Source: Halopseudomonas aestusnigri (lineage in GTDB: Bacteria > Pseudomonadota > Gammaproteobacteria > Pseudomonadales > Pseudomonadaceae). Taken from it: a stretch of DNA of 40,667 nt. The position numbers and the translations under genes were made by a program. Location: NCBI RefSeq assembly GCF_002197985.1, contig NZ_NBYK01000013.1:1-40667 (forward strand), in the 5' to 3' direction. How positions within the stretch are numbered: position 1 is the first letter of the stretch; each line of letters starts with the position of its first letter. Below the pieces are notes generated by a model. The model was given only the letters and a program-made list of their open reading frames with translations. It ran no database searches and was not told the DNA's origin. Below, one piece after another: positions 16,732 to 25,149 of this stretch.

Positions 16732-18207
16732 CTAGCGGAACGGCGGCTCGTCGAAACTGCGCAGCTTGCGCGAATGCAGCGAATCGAGCTGGCTGCGCAT
16801 CAGCTCCAGCGCATGAATGCCGATATGCAGATGCTGGGTCACGGCGCGCTCGTAAAAGGCGCCCGCCGCGCCCGGCAGCTTGATCTCGCTGTGCAGTGGC
16901 TTGTCCGACACACACAGCAAGGTGCCGTAGGGCACCCGCAGACGGTAGCCCTGAGCTGCGATGGTGCCGCTCTCCATGTCAACCGCAATCGCCCGCGCCA
17001 GATTGATCAGCGGCCGTTCCTGGGCCCAGCGCAGTTCCCAGTTGCGGTCGTCATAGGTCAGCACCGTGCCGGTGCGCAGACGGCGCTTGAGGTCATCGCC
17101 CTGCTCGCCCGTCACGTCGGCTGCCGCCTGCTGCAGCGCCTGCTGCACCTCGGCCAGCGCCGGCAGCGGAATGTTCGGTGGCAGAACCCGGTCGAGGATA
17201 CCGTCGCGGCGCATGTAGGCGTGCGCCAGCACATAGTCACCGATGGTCTGCGACTGACGCAGACCGCCACAGTGACCGATCATCAGCCAGCAGTGCGGCC
17301 GCAGCACGGCCAGATGGTCGGTGATGTTCTTGGCGTTGGACGGGCCCACGCCGATATTGACCAGGGTGATGCCTTCGCTTGGGCTATTGCCCTGCAGGTG
17401 ATAAGCCGGCATCTGGAACCGGTGCCAGACCACCGACTCGATGATCGCCTGCATCTCACCTTCGGACATGCCGCGTTCAACTACCACGTTGCCCGGCAGC
17501 ACCATGCGCTGAAAGCGAGAATCGGTCTGCAGCATGTTCAGACCGTGGCGGATGAACTGATCCACGTAGCGGTGGTAGTTGGTCAGCAGAATCCACGGCT
17601 GTACATGGCGCCAGTCGCTGCCGGTGTAATGCACCAGACGGCGCAGCGAAAAGTCGGTGCGGGCGGCGTCAAACAACGCCAGCGGCAGCGGGTCCTGGTC
17701 TTCCCAGTCGTACAGGCCGTCGGCGGTGCCGTCATTGGCGGCGGACAGATCGGTACTCGGGAACACCCGCGCCAGCTCGGCAGCGGTAACGCCCGAGGCG
17801 CCCAGCTCGTCACCCTGCTCGACCACATACGGATAGGGAATATTGGCCTGACTCGGGCCCACTTCCACAGTGACGGTAAAGTCGGACATCAGTGGCCGCA
17901 GCTGATCCAGCAGGTAGGTACGGAAGGCGTCCGGCTGGGTCACGGTTACCGCGTAGGTGCCGGGCACCTGCACCTTGGCGTAGGCGCGCACACTGCTCGG
18001 CACTTCACCCTGGCAGTGATAGGTGAGCCGCAGCTCAGGGTAGCGGAACGCGCAGTGCGCGGCACTTGGCGGAGTGCGATCCTTGAGGTATTGCTTGAGA
18101 GCGCTGCGCAGCGCATTGGTGGCCTGCTGGTAAAGCATGGCCAGGCGGTCGACCGCCGCTTCCGCGGAATCGACCTTTACAAAATCGTCAGGACAAACTT
18201 GATTCAC
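16732..18207 (-). CDS. amn: AMP nucleosidase
   Basis: A 491-residue cytosolic enzyme that hydrolyses AMP to adenine and ribose 5-phosphate. The N-terminal AMP-nucleosidase domain covers about residues 1-170 (for example PSSVRAYAKVQVPGTYAVTVTQPDAFRTYL). The C-terminal phosphorylase-like catalytic domain contains INIGVGPSNAKNITDHLAVLRP-type sequence near 290-310, MIGHCGGLR near 318, AHAYMRRDGILD, and VDMESGTIAAQGYRLRVPYGTLLCVSDKPLHSEIKLPG near 420. Length and motifs fit the bacterial Amn family. The start is GTG 18207 (VNQVCPDDF), preceded by AGAGGC. It stands alone between the YegP-like gene and the PhoB promoter, on the same strand as both. Confidence 0.95.
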   Translation of the reverse strand: MNQVCPDDFVKVDSAEAAVDRLAMLYQQATNALRSALKQYLKDRTPPSAAHCAFRYPELRLTYHCQGEVPSSVRAYAKVQVPGTYAVTVTQPDAFRTYLLDQLRPLMSDFTVTVEVGPSQANIPYPYVVEQGDELGASGVTAAELARVFPSTDLSAANDGTADGLYDWEDQDPLPLALFDAARTDFSLRRLVHYTGSDWRHVQPWILLTNYHRYVDQFIRHGLNMLQTDSRFQRMVLPGNVVVERGMSEGEMQAIIESVVWHRFQMPAYHLQGNSPSEGITLVNIGVGPSNAKNITDHLAVLRPHCWLMIGHCGGLRQSQTIGDYVLAHAYMRRDGILDRVLPPNIPLPALAEVQQALQQAAADVTGEQGDDLKRRLRTGTVLTYDDRNWELRWAQERPLINLARAIAVDMESGTIAAQGYRLRVPYGTLLCVSDKPLHSEIKLPGAAGAFYERAVTQHLHIGIHALELMRSQLDSLHSRKLRSFDEPPFR

Positions 18208-18374
18208 GAGGTGCCTCTGGGTTGTTCACGTGCCCCCATATTGCGCCCTCAGTGCGGTCTGCAACAAGCGATGGCCGCACATTCCGGCCAGTCACTCTGA
18301 CAACAGCGGGCACAACCGGGCCAGCCTGCCGGACAGGGCGCGTCAAGCAGGCAGGGGCAAAAACGAGGCCAAGC

Positions 18375-18713
18375 TCAGCTGCCGGTCTTGTCCTTGATGA
18401 CGTCGCTGGTGCCGTTGCTCTTGACCGACTCGATGCCCTTCTCGCAGCTCGCCGCCGCGGAGTACATCTGGCTGGTGCCGATCACCTGATGATTGGCCGC
18501 CTTGAGATTGAAGAAATGGCGTCCGTCCTTTGCCTCCTTGCGCTCATAGCGCCCATCCTCCGTGCAATTTTTCTGTACTGACGCGATGCCGTTCTCGGCG
18601 CTGGCGCGGGTCTTGTACAGCTCACTGGTGAGGATGGTTTCAGCGTTTCCCGCCTTGAGGACAAAGCGGAACTGCCCGTCCGTGCTGTTGCTCAATTCAT
18701 ACCAACCAGACAT
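18375..18713 (-). CDS. YegP-like DUF1508 protein, two tandem repeats
   Basis: A 112-residue small cytosolic protein consisting of two copies of the DUF1508/YegP fold: residues about 2-50 (GWYELSNSTDGQFRFVLKAGN, SELYKTRASAENGIASVQKN) and about 55-104 (RYERKEAKDGRHFFNLKAANHQVIGTSQMY, SAAASCEKGIESVKSN). The function of YegP proteins is not established. ATG 18713 has AAGGAG 8 bases upstream. A CTATACT -10 lies about 70 bases upstream of the start, a form often recognised by the stationary-phase sigma factor RpoS, which would suit a stress-type small protein. Confidence 0.9.
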   Translation of the reverse strand: MSGWYELSNSTDGQFRFVLKAGNAETILTSELYKTRASAENGIASVQKNCTEDGRYERKEAKDGRHFFNLKAANHQVIGTSQMYSAAASCEKGIESVKSNGTSDVIKDKTGS

Positions 18714-18780
18714 ATGAAGCACTCCTTATCCAACGTCGGTGGACTAGCTGCGCATCCGCCCGGATGCGGACGACCTGGTC

Positions 18781-18787
18781 AGTATAG
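18781..18787 (-). promoter_or_regulatory. RpoS-type -10 element for the YegP-like gene
   Basis: CTATACT (minus strand, 18787-18781) is the classic extended -10 form of sigma-S promoters; no good -35 (TTGACA-like) is found at 17 bases upstream. Predicted transcription start near 18774, about 60 bases before the ATG. Confidence 0.45.
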
Positions 18788-18803
18788 ACAGGAGATACGC
18801 ACT

Positions 18804-18819
18804 GTCTCGGAATCGAGAC
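18804..18819. repeat. inverted repeat GTCTCG-GAAT-CGAGAC near the YegP promoter
   Basis: A perfect 6-bp inverted repeat with a GAAT loop sits a few bases after the AraC stop codon and about 38 bases upstream of the predicted YegP start site. It could be the 3' hairpin of the AraC transcript (no T-run follows) or an operator. Confidence 0.45.
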
Positions 18820-18822
18820 CTA

Positions 18823-19887
18823 TTAATATTGCCGAGACGGGACAACTGCCGGCGAAGACGGTTCAAGCCCCAGCGCTGCTGCCCGCTGAGCTGCACGCCA
18901 GTGCGACGGCGAGACGCCGGTCCAGCGCTTGAAGGCACGGGAAAAACTGGCCGCTTCGCTGTAGCCCAACTGCGCGGCAATGGCATCCAGTCCGAGATCA
19001 CTGTCGCCCAGCAGGCGTTCAGCCAGGCGCGCGCGCACCCGCTCATCGAGCTGACGAAAGGGTTGTCCCTCGGCCGCCAGCCGGCGATGCAGCGAACGCT
19101 CGGATATGCCCAGTGCCGCCGCCACCTCGACGGCGGCGGGAGGTTCACCCGAATGGCTGATCAGCACCTGAAGAACCTGCCGCGCGAACGGCGACACCAC
19201 GTCTTCAAGCCCATCACACAGTTGCCGGCACAGGGCCGCACAGGCGTTGCGGGTAAGCTCGTTGGCGAGCGGCAGGGCGCTGGTCAGGTCCGCGTCCGCA
19301 ATCAGTACCGCGTTACTGGCAGCACCCATTACCACCGGGCATTCGAAGTAGGTTTCGTAACACTCGGCGGTGGCAGGGCGCGACAGCGCCAGCTCCACCC
19401 GAAACGGCACAAAGGGGCGCTGCAGCAACTCACCGAAGATGCGCTTCCAGACTGCCAGCCCGCGCTCGGCAACCATATCCTGTGCATCCGGAGGCAGTAC
19501 CTTGTGGTCCAGGCTCATGCGCACGCCACCGTCAAAGGGCTGCAACTGAACCGGACAGATCGACAGCGTCAGTTCACGAAACTGGGTACTGACCAACAGT
19601 GCCTCATGCAGATTGCGACAGGCCAGCATGGTGTAGCCGAGCAGCCCCAGACTGGTCAGTTGATAACGACTGCCCACCAGCAGCCCGAGACCGGGTTCCG
19701 GCGCCAGCGCCACCAGATTGCGGATCACGGCCAGTTCCTGCCAGCGCTGTATCCTGGCCCCGGCACTCAGCACGCCCTCGTCCAGCCCGCTGCCCTGCAG
19801 ACACGCCTCGACGGAACAGCCAAGACCGCGCGCGGTGTTCAGCAGATGGCGCACGTTGGTGGCATCACGTACTTCACGCCAGTTCAT
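18823..19887 (-). CDS. AraC-family transcriptional regulator with AraC-type N-terminal (PF12625-like) domain
   Basis: A 354-residue regulator. The N-terminal two-thirds resembles the arabinose-binding-domain-of-AraC-type group (HLLNTARGLGCSVEACLQGSGLD and LGLLGYTMLACRNLHEALL), the same architecture as OruR/ArgR-like regulators. The C-terminal double helix-turn-helix is clear at about residues 254-335 (VAAALGISERSLHRRLAAEG and LDAIAAQLGYSEAASFSRAFKRWTGVSP). The ATG at 19887 is close to the operator pair. The gene is divergent from the dioxygenase/hydratase operon and probably controls it in response to its substrate, which is unknown. Confidence 0.93.
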   Translation of the reverse strand: MNWREVRDATNVRHLLNTARGLGCSVEACLQGSGLDEGVLSAGARIQRWQELAVIRNLVALAPEPGLGLLVGSRYQLTSLGLLGYTMLACRNLHEALLVSTQFRELTLSICPVQLQPFDGGVRMSLDHKVLPPDAQDMVAERGLAVWKRIFGELLQRPFVPFRVELALSRPATAECYETYFECPVVMGAASNAVLIADADLTSALPLANELTRNACAALCRQLCDGLEDVVSPFARQVLQVLISHSGEPPAAVEVAAALGISERSLHRRLAAEGQPFRQLDERVRARLAERLLGDSDLGLDAIAAQLGYSEAASFSRAFKRWTGVSPSHWRAAQRAAALGLEPSSPAVVPSRQY

Positions 19888-19896
19888 ACAACCTCG

Positions 19897-19933
19897 TGGC
19901 AGTTATTGTCATGTCATGGCAGAAATTATCATG
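19897..19933. promoter_or_regulatory. AraC-family operator: two direct repeats 20 bases apart
   Basis: TGGCAGTTATTGTCATG (19897-19913) and TGGCAGAAATTATCATG (19917-19933) match at 14 of 17 positions and start 20 bases apart, two helical turns. This is the usual layout for an AraC-family dimer. The site lies 9-46 bases from the AraC start codon and upstream of the dioxygenase gene. A third TGGCAG occurs at 19965-19970. Confidence 0.75.
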
Positions 19934-20014
19934 GATAGCCACCGCGCACAGGCGCAATCTTGCCTGGCAGAACAAAAACATCAACAACAAGACAGACCAC
20001 TGCAGGTGACAGCC

Positions 20015-20923
20015 ATGCCCGAGTTCTTCTACACCACGGCGAAAAATAATCAGGCCCGCTCCAGCAACCATTTCCGCACCGTACCGGTGGCAGGCTCACT
20101 GGGTGCAGACATCCACGACATCGACCTCAACAACCTCAGTGACGCCGGACAGGCCGATCTGCGCCAGGCACTGATGGACCATGGCGTGCTGTTCATCCGG
20201 GACCAGAACCTGAGCGTCGAGCAGCTCGAAGCCGTGACGCTGCGTTTCGGCAAGTTCGGCAAGGAACCCTATGTGCAGCCGATGGCCGATCATCCGCATG
20301 TGGTGCATGTGCTCAAGGAAGCCGGCGAAGGCAGCCCATTCGTGTTCGGCGGCGCCTGGCACAGCGACTGGTCATTCCAGGAGCGGCCGCCGGCCTTCAC
20401 CCTGCTGTACGGCCACGATGTGCCGGAAAGCGGCGGCGACACCCTGTTCAACAACATGTACCTGGCCTGCGAGTGGCTGTCTCCCACCCTGCGCAATCTG
20501 CTGCGCCAGCTCGACGGCATCCACACCCCCGAGTTCGGTTACGGCCCGAAGGCCGTACACAACGCCGGCATCGAGAACATGCAGATCCGCTTCGGCGAAA
20601 ACGTCGATGAAGATGTCCGCACCCATCCGATGATCATTCGCCACCCGGAAACCGGCCGCGAGGTACTGTTCGCCAATCCGGCCTATACCCTCGGCATCGC
20701 CGGCATGAAGCCGGAGGAGTCACGCCCGCTGCTCGACTACCTGTTCAGCGTCGCCGCCGCCCCGGCCTTTACTTGCCGCATGCGCTGGACGCCGGGCACA
20801 CTGGCGATCTGGGACAACCGCTGCGTCTGGCATCAGCCCATTTCGGACTACTTCGGCAAGCGCCGCGAGATGTTCCGCACCACGGTTGTCGGCGAAAAAC
20901 CGAGCCGGGGAGAAACGGCATGA
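20015..20923 (+). CDS. TauD/TfdA-family Fe(II)/alpha-ketoglutarate-dependent dioxygenase
   Basis: A 302-residue cytosolic dioxygenase. The HxD iron-binding pair is in FGGAWHSDWSFQERPP near residues 114-116, and the distal histidine and alpha-ketoglutarate arginine are in IWDNRCVWHQPISDYFGKRREMFRTTVVGE near residues 266-296. DVPESGGDTLFNNMYLA is typical of the TauD/TfdA group. The substrate class includes taurine, chlorinated phenoxyacetates and many others; the substrate here is unknown. ATG 20015 has a purine-rich CAGGTGAC upstream; the reading frame extends to 19718 but that part is intergenic. The stop overlaps the next start as ATGA, so it is translationally coupled to the hydratase and divergent from the AraC regulator. 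Confidence 0.9.
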   Translation: MPEFFYTTAKNNQARSSNHFRTVPVAGSLGADIHDIDLNNLSDAGQADLRQALMDHGVLFIRDQNLSVEQLEAVTLRFGKFGKEPYVQPMADHPHVVHVLKEAGEGSPFVFGGAWHSDWSFQERPPAFTLLYGHDVPESGGDTLFNNMYLACEWLSPTLRNLLRQLDGIHTPEFGYGPKAVHNAGIENMQIRFGENVDEDVRTHPMIIRHPETGREVLFANPAYTLGIAGMKPEESRPLLDYLFSVAAAPAFTCRMRWTPGTLAIWDNRCVWHQPISDYFGKRREMFRTTVVGEKPSRGETA

Positions 20924-21693
20924 GTCATATAGAACAGGCCGCAGAGGCGCTGCTGGAGGCCCGCAGCAGCGGAATGCCGCGCGGCTCGATCGCCACCGAG
21001 TATGCCCTGACCGACCTGACGTCCGCCTACGCGGTACAACACGCGCTGATCGCCCGCCAGCTGAACGGCGCGCGGCCGGCCGGTTACAAGCTGGGGCTGA
21101 CCGACGCCCGGGCCCGAGCGGCACTCGGCGTCGCCGAACCGCTGCGCGGCGTGCTGCTGGCGGCCAACGAATATAACGACGGCGCCACCCTGCGCCACGC
21201 TGACTTTATCGCGCCGCGACTGGAGGTTGAGGTTGCGATGCGCCTGGCTCGCGATATCGAAGATCCTCTGGCCGATCGCGCCGAACTGATCGCGGCGCTC
21301 GAAGGTGTGATGCCCGCGCTGGAGGTTTGCGACTCAGCCTATGAGGGCTGGCCGAAGTCTCTGGCTGATGCGGTAGCCGACAACCTGTCCTTTGGTGCCC
21401 ACGTGCTGGGCCAGTGCGTTGCAGCAGACAGCGTGCAGCTGGATGACCTGCCGGTGGCTCTGAAGCTCAACGGCGAAAAGGTGGGCAGCGGAAACACCGG
21501 CAGCAGCATGGGCAACCCGTTGGATGCAGCCCTGTGGCTGATCAATCAAATGGTCACTGCCGGGCAGCACCTGCGCAGCGGAGACGTCATCATGACCGGC
21601 GCGCTGGCGGGCATGCAGCCGGTTGCTGCCGGCGATCTGGCCGAAGTAGAGATGGGCACGCTGGGCAGTTTGAGCTGTCGTTTCAGCGGCTGA
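20920..21693 (+). CDS. 2-keto-4-pentenoate hydratase/oxalocrotonate decarboxylase-family protein
   Basis: A 257-residue enzyme of the MhpD/DmpE/DmpH (FAH-like) fold. Landmarks include YKLGLTDARARAALGVAEP near 48-66, APRLEVEVAMRL near 97, PALEVCDSAYEGW near 131, DNLSFGAHVLG near 154 and SMGNPLDAALWLINQM near 193, with LRSGDVIMTGALAGM near 220. These enzymes add water to, or decarboxylate, 2-hydroxydienoates formed after ring cleavage. It starts with an ATGA overlap on the dioxygenase gene, so the two enzymes probably act on consecutive intermediates. Whether it is a hydratase or a decarboxylase cannot be decided, and no ring-cleavage dioxygenase or aldolase is adjacent, so the pathway is unidentified. 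Confidence 0.88.
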   Translation: MSHIEQAAEALLEARSSGMPRGSIATEYALTDLTSAYAVQHALIARQLNGARPAGYKLGLTDARARAALGVAEPLRGVLLAANEYNDGATLRHADFIAPRLEVEVAMRLARDIEDPLADRAELIAALEGVMPALEVCDSAYEGWPKSLADAVADNLSFGAHVLGQCVAADSVQLDDLPVALKLNGEKVGSGNTGSSMGNPLDAALWLINQMVTAGQHLRSGDVIMTGALAGMQPVAAGDLAEVEMGTLGSLSCRFSG

Positions 21694-21745
21694 GCGGTGC
21701 AACGGGGGGTACGTGCTGACGTATCCCCGGACAAATCGCAGGCAA

Positions 21746-21867
21746 GAAAAAACCCCGCCGAGGCGAGGTTTTGCAGAAAGGATCCTGATCATCCCTAATG
21801 TGTTGTGCCTCCGAGGCACCGTCCCTGTTCCCTGTTGTTCTGGTCGCTTCCTGCGATGCTCCTAGCG
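21746..21867 (-). ncRNA. Gac/Rsm-type regulatory sRNA (RsmX/Y/Z family)
   Basis: A predicted transcript of about 122 nt. Upstream on the minus strand are a GacA box and a TAGTAT -10 (21879-21874) that places the start near 21867. The RNA carries seven GGA motifs. One is in the loop of a 4-bp stem: TCGC-AGGAA-GCGA, the standard RsmA/CsrA-binding design. Another is beside the GTGCCT/AGGCAC hairpin. It ends in a strong terminator. Rsm sRNAs titrate RsmA/CsrA and relieve translational repression downstream of the GacS/GacA system. The locus lies downstream of fbp on the same strand, but has its own promoter. The family is clear; whether it is rsmX, rsmY or rsmZ is not. RgsA was considered and is less likely because the GacA box is directly adjacent. 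Confidence 0.85.
21749..21772. terminator. terminator of the Rsm-type sRNA, bidirectional
   Basis: Minus strand: AAAACCTCGCCTCGGCGGGG followed by six Ts, the 3' end of the sRNA. On the plus strand the same hairpin is followed by TTTT and can end the hydratase transcript, so it serves both converging units. The stem has one mismatch. Confidence 0.9.
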
Positions 21868-21923
21868 CTTTTGATACTACGCAGCATCGCAGGGTGTGCC
21901 CATAGGCCAACGCCAGCACAACG

Positions 21924-21941
21924 CGTAAGCAAATGCTTACA
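21924..21941 (-). promoter_or_regulatory. GacA binding box (TGTAAG-N6-CTTACG)
   Basis: On the minus strand TGTAAGCATTTGCTTACG matches the GacA upstream activating sequence TGTAAG-N6-CTTACA at 11 of 12 defined positions. Its centre is about 65 bases upstream of the predicted sRNA start, the usual position for rsm promoters. Confidence 0.85.
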
Positions 21942-21943
21942 TC

Positions 21944-21980
21944 GGGTCATCAGGCCCCGACCAGGCCGGCGGCCTGACCC
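21944..21980. terminator. 3' hairpin after fbp, no T-run
   Basis: Nested inverted repeats (GGGTCA 21944-21949 with TGACCC 21975-21980, and CAGGCC 21951-21956 with GGCCTG 21971-21976) lie just after the fbp stop and before the GacA box. No T-tract follows on the minus strand, so it is a stabilising hairpin or a weak terminator. Confidence 0.45.
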
Positions 21981-21983
21981 GGC

Positions 21984-22994
21984 TCAGCCCTGGTGATAGC
22001 CGGTAACCCGCTCAACTTCTTCCTTCGAGCCGAGGAACACGGCAACCCGCTGGTGCAGGGACTCCGGCTGAATATCGAGAATGCGCTGAGTACCGTTAGT
22101 CGCGGCGCCACCGGCCTGCTCGATCAGCATCGACATCGGGTTGGCCTCGTACATCAGGCGCAGCTTGCCCGGCTTCTCCGGCTCGCGGCCATCGCGCGGG
22201 TACATGAATACGCCGCCACGGGTAAGAATGCGGTGCACATCGGCGACCATGGAGGCAATCCAGCGCATGTTGTAGTTCTTGTTCAGCGGCCCCTCGACGC
22301 CTGCCAGCAGTTCGTCAACATAGCGCTTGACCGGTGCTTCCCAGTGACGCTGATTGGACATGTTGATCGCGAACTCGGCGGTACTGGTCGGCACCTTGAG
22401 ATTTTCGTGAGTCAGGAAGAAGCTGCCCATCTCCCGATCCAGAGTAAAGCCCATGACGCCATCGCCCAGGGTCAGCACCAGCATGGTCTGCGGGCCATAG
22501 ATGGCGTAACCGGCAGCCACCTGCTCGGTACCCGGCTGCAGGAAGGCGTGCTCATCGAGGCTGCCGGTCTGCTCGACATACTTGTCAGGGCAACGCAGCA
22601 CGGAAAAGATGGTACCGACCGAGACGTTCACGTCGATATTACTGGAGCCATCCAGCGGATCGAACACCAGCAGGTAGGCACCTTTGGGATACTGCCCCGG
22701 AATCTGATAGGCATTGTCCATTTCCTCGGACGCCATGCCGGCCAGGTGGCCGCCCCACTCGTTGGCCTCCAGCAGGATTTCATTCGAGATCACATCAAGC
22801 TTTTTCTGCACTTCACCCTGGACGTTCTCGGTACCCATGCTGCCCAGCACACCACCAAGGGCACCCTTGGATACGGCATGGCTGATTTCCTTGCAGGCGC
22901 GCGCCACCACCTCGATGAGGAAACGCAGGTCGGCGGGGGTATTGTGACTGCGCGTCTGTTCGATCAGGTAGCGGCTGAGAGATACACGGGACAT
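21984..22994 (-). CDS. fbp: fructose-1,6-bisphosphatase class I
   Basis: A 336-residue gluconeogenic enzyme that removes the 1-phosphate of fructose 1,6-bisphosphate in the cytosol. The metal and phosphate site [22 protein letters not shown] is near residues 110-131. Other class I landmarks are ASEEMD near residue 87, [30 protein letters not shown] near 235-264 and [19 protein letters not shown] near 275. Length fits bacterial class I enzymes. ATG 22994 has GGAG seven bases upstream; the frame continues to 23087, but that extension is not conserved-looking. It is a single-gene unit. Confidence 0.97.
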   Translation of the reverse strand: MSRVSLSRYLIEQTRSHNTPADLRFLIEVVARACKEISHAVSKGALGGVLGSMGTENVQGEVQKKLDVISNEILLEANEWGGHLAGMASEEMDNAYQIPGQYPKGAYLLVFDPLDGSSNIDVNVSVGTIFSVLRCPDKYVEQTGSLDEHAFLQPGTEQVAAGYAIYGPQTMLVLTLGDGVMGFTLDREMGSFFLTHENLKVPTSTAEFAINMSNQRHWEAPVKRYVDELLAGVEGPLNKNYNMRWIASMVADVHRILTRGGVFMYPRDGREPEKPGKLRLMYEANPMSMLIEQAGGAATNGTQRILDIQPESLHQRVAVFLGSKEEVERVTGYHQG

Positions 22995-23102
22995 GAGCAA
23001 GCTCCGGGGAGAGAAAAGTAAAATCGCGCACAGTTTACCCGCTCCGGCAGCGCTTCGCCTCCTGAATAGGTCCGACGACAGCAACAATGCCGCGCAGAAA
23101 CG

Positions 23103-23125
23103 AAAAAGCCCCGTCGAAGCGGGGC
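23103..23125 (-). terminator. Rho-independent terminator of the first acyl-CoA dehydrogenase
   Basis: Minus strand: GCCCCG-CTTCGA-CGGGGC followed by TTTTT, about 20 bases after the stop codon at 23146. Confidence 0.9.
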
Positions 23126-23145
23126 CTTTCGTGGCACGATCCGAG

Positions 23146-24924
23146 TTAGAACTGATCCGCTGTCAGCAAATACAGTGCATCACTGCCCGCCTTGACCGAC
23201 GAGGTCAGTGAGTGGATACGCGGCAACAGACGGGCGAAGTAGAAACGCGCAGTGCCCAGCTTGCTCACGTAGAACTCGTCTTCCGCCTGCTTGGCCATGG
23301 CGGTACGCGCCATCAGTGCCCACATGTAGGCATAGGCGGTGTAACCGAAGGCCTGCAGATACTCGACCGAGGCCGCGCCGATTTCATTCGGGTTACCCTT
23401 CGACTGCTCGATAACCCAGGCGGTGAGTTCGTCGAGGTTGCCGATGGCCGCTTCCAGCGGGCCGGTGAACTCGGCCAGAGAAGCATCGGCACTGGCAATG
23501 AAGGCTTTGACCTCGTCGCTGAAGTGCTTGTAGAACGCCCCACCGCTGCCGACGATCTTGCGGCCCATTAGGTCCAGCGACTGGATCCCGTTGGTACCTT
23601 CGTAGATCTGAGTGATACGGCAGTCGCGGATCAGCTGCTCCTGACCCCACTCACGGATAAAGCCGTGGCCGCCAAAGATCTGCTGGCCGTGCACCGTGGT
23701 TTCCAGCCCCATGTCGGTGAGGAATGCCTTGGCAACCGGCGTCAGCAGTGCAACCAGTTCCTCGGCGCGCTTGCGGGTAGCCGCATCCTCGCTGTACTTG
23801 GCGGTATCGAGCTGCATGGCAACGTAGCTGGAGAAGGCGCGACCGCCTTCGTTCAGCGCTTTCATGGTCAGCAGCATGCGACGCACGTCCGGGTGAACGA
23901 TGATCGGGTCGGCAGCCTTGTCCTTGTTGACCGGGCCGGTCGGCGCACGGCTCTGCAGACGATCACGGGCGTACTCGATGGCATTCTGGTAGGAGCGCTC
24001 ACCCAGCGACAGGCCCTGAATGCCTACACCCAGGCGCTCGTAGTTCATCATGGTGAACATCGCATTGAGGCCCTTGTTCGGCTCGTCGACAATCCAGCCG
24101 GTGGCGCCGTCGAAGTTCATCACACAGGTGGCAGAGGCCTTGATGCCCATCTTGTGCTCGATGGAGCCGCAAGACAGGGAGTTCTTCTCACCCAGCGAAC
24201 CATCGTCATTGACCATGACCTTGGGCACCAGGAACAGCGAAATACCCTTCGGGCCAGCCGGTGCGTCAGGCAGCTTGGCCAGTACCAGGTGAATGATGTT
24301 CTCGGTCAGATCGTGTTCACCACCGGTGATGAAGATCTTGGTACCGGAAATCTTGTAGCTGCCGTCAGCCTGCGGCTCGGCCTTGGTGCGAATGATGCCG
24401 AGGTCGGTGCCGCAGTGCGGCTCGGTCAGGCACATGGAGCCTGCCCAGGTACCGGCATACATATTCGGCAGGTACTTTTCCTTCAGCTCTTCGCTGGCGT
24501 GGTTGAGGATCGACAGGCAGGCACCGGAGGTCAGCATCGGATACAGACCGAAAGACAGGTTGGCCGAGTTGACCATTTCCTCGACCTGGGCACCGATGAC
24601 CTTGGGCATGCCCATGCCACCAAACTCGGGCGCCCCGCTGACACCAACCCAGCCGCCTTCGGCGTAGGTCTTGTAGGCTTCCCGGAAGCCGGCCGGCGTC
24701 GTTACGGCACCATTGTTCCAGGAGCATCCTTCCTCGTCGCCACTGCGATTCAGCGGTGCGACCACACCACCGGTTACCTTGCCGGCTTCCTCCAGAATCG
24801 CGGCTGCGGTGTCTTCGTCAACAATCTCGGCAAGACCGGGCAGCTCGGCCCAGAGCTTGGAGATCTCGAAGACCTCGTTGAGAACGAAGCGCATGTCGCG
24901 CAGGGGAGCTTTATAGTCGGCCAT
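23146..24924 (-). CDS. acyl-CoA dehydrogenase, about 600-residue FadE/DmdC-like type
   Basis: A 592-residue FAD-dependent acyl-CoA dehydrogenase for the first step of fatty-acid beta-oxidation or a related branched or thio-ester pathway. The central fold contains [12 protein letters not shown] near 163 and the FAD/active-site segment ITGGEHDL. The catalytic glutamate is in [16 protein letters not shown] near 430. The C-terminal extension (about 460-592) marks this group, to which P. aeruginosa FadE1/FadE2 and DmdC belong. ATG 24924 is preceded by GAGGAG. It is a paralogue of the next gene upstream, with an independent promoter region and terminator. The chain-length preference is unknown. Confidence 0.92.
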   Translation of the reverse strand: MADYKAPLRDMRFVLNEVFEISKLWAELPGLAEIVDEDTAAAILEEAGKVTGGVVAPLNRSGDEEGCSWNNGAVTTPAGFREAYKTYAEGGWVGVSGAPEFGGMGMPKVIGAQVEEMVNSANLSFGLYPMLTSGACLSILNHASEELKEKYLPNMYAGTWAGSMCLTEPHCGTDLGIIRTKAEPQADGSYKISGTKIFITGGEHDLTENIIHLVLAKLPDAPAGPKGISLFLVPKVMVNDDGSLGEKNSLSCGSIEHKMGIKASATCVMNFDGATGWIVDEPNKGLNAMFTMMNYERLGVGIQGLSLGERSYQNAIEYARDRLQSRAPTGPVNKDKAADPIIVHPDVRRMLLTMKALNEGGRAFSSYVAMQLDTAKYSEDAATRKRAEELVALLTPVAKAFLTDMGLETTVHGQQIFGGHGFIREWGQEQLIRDCRITQIYEGTNGIQSLDLMGRKIVGSGGAFYKHFSDEVKAFIASADASLAEFTGPLEAAIGNLDELTAWVIEQSKGNPNEIGAASVEYLQAFGYTAYAYMWALMARTAMAKQAEDEFYVSKLGTARFYFARLLPRIHSLTSSVKAGSDALYLLTADQF

Positions 24925-25104
24925 GGATATCTCCTCATGATTCAGTGCCGGGATATACCGGCGCAGGCGGGAGATTGTATATCGACAACAAAAAAACCTG
25001 TAGCGTCTTTTTATGACTTTTTATTATTGATTGGTCACCATAAGCAACATCGGCAGATCAGGGTCAGATGTGCCAAGCATGACCCAAAGCCTGCACGCCA
25101 GACA

Positions 25105-25130
25105 ACAAAAAACCCCGGCAAGCCGGGGTT
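25105..25130 (-). terminator. Rho-independent terminator of the second acyl-CoA dehydrogenase
   Basis: Minus strand: AACCCCGGC-TT-GCCGGGGTT followed by more Ts (six in all), 20 bases after the stop at 25150. A strong 9-bp stem. Confidence 0.92.
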
Positions 25131-25149
25131 TCCTGGACCAACGGATGGA

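Noticed and set aside
21925..21940. GTAAGCAAATGCTTAC as a TetR-type operator
   Set aside because: The GacA box reading explains the same sequence better, given the -10, the distance and the GGA-rich transcript downstream.
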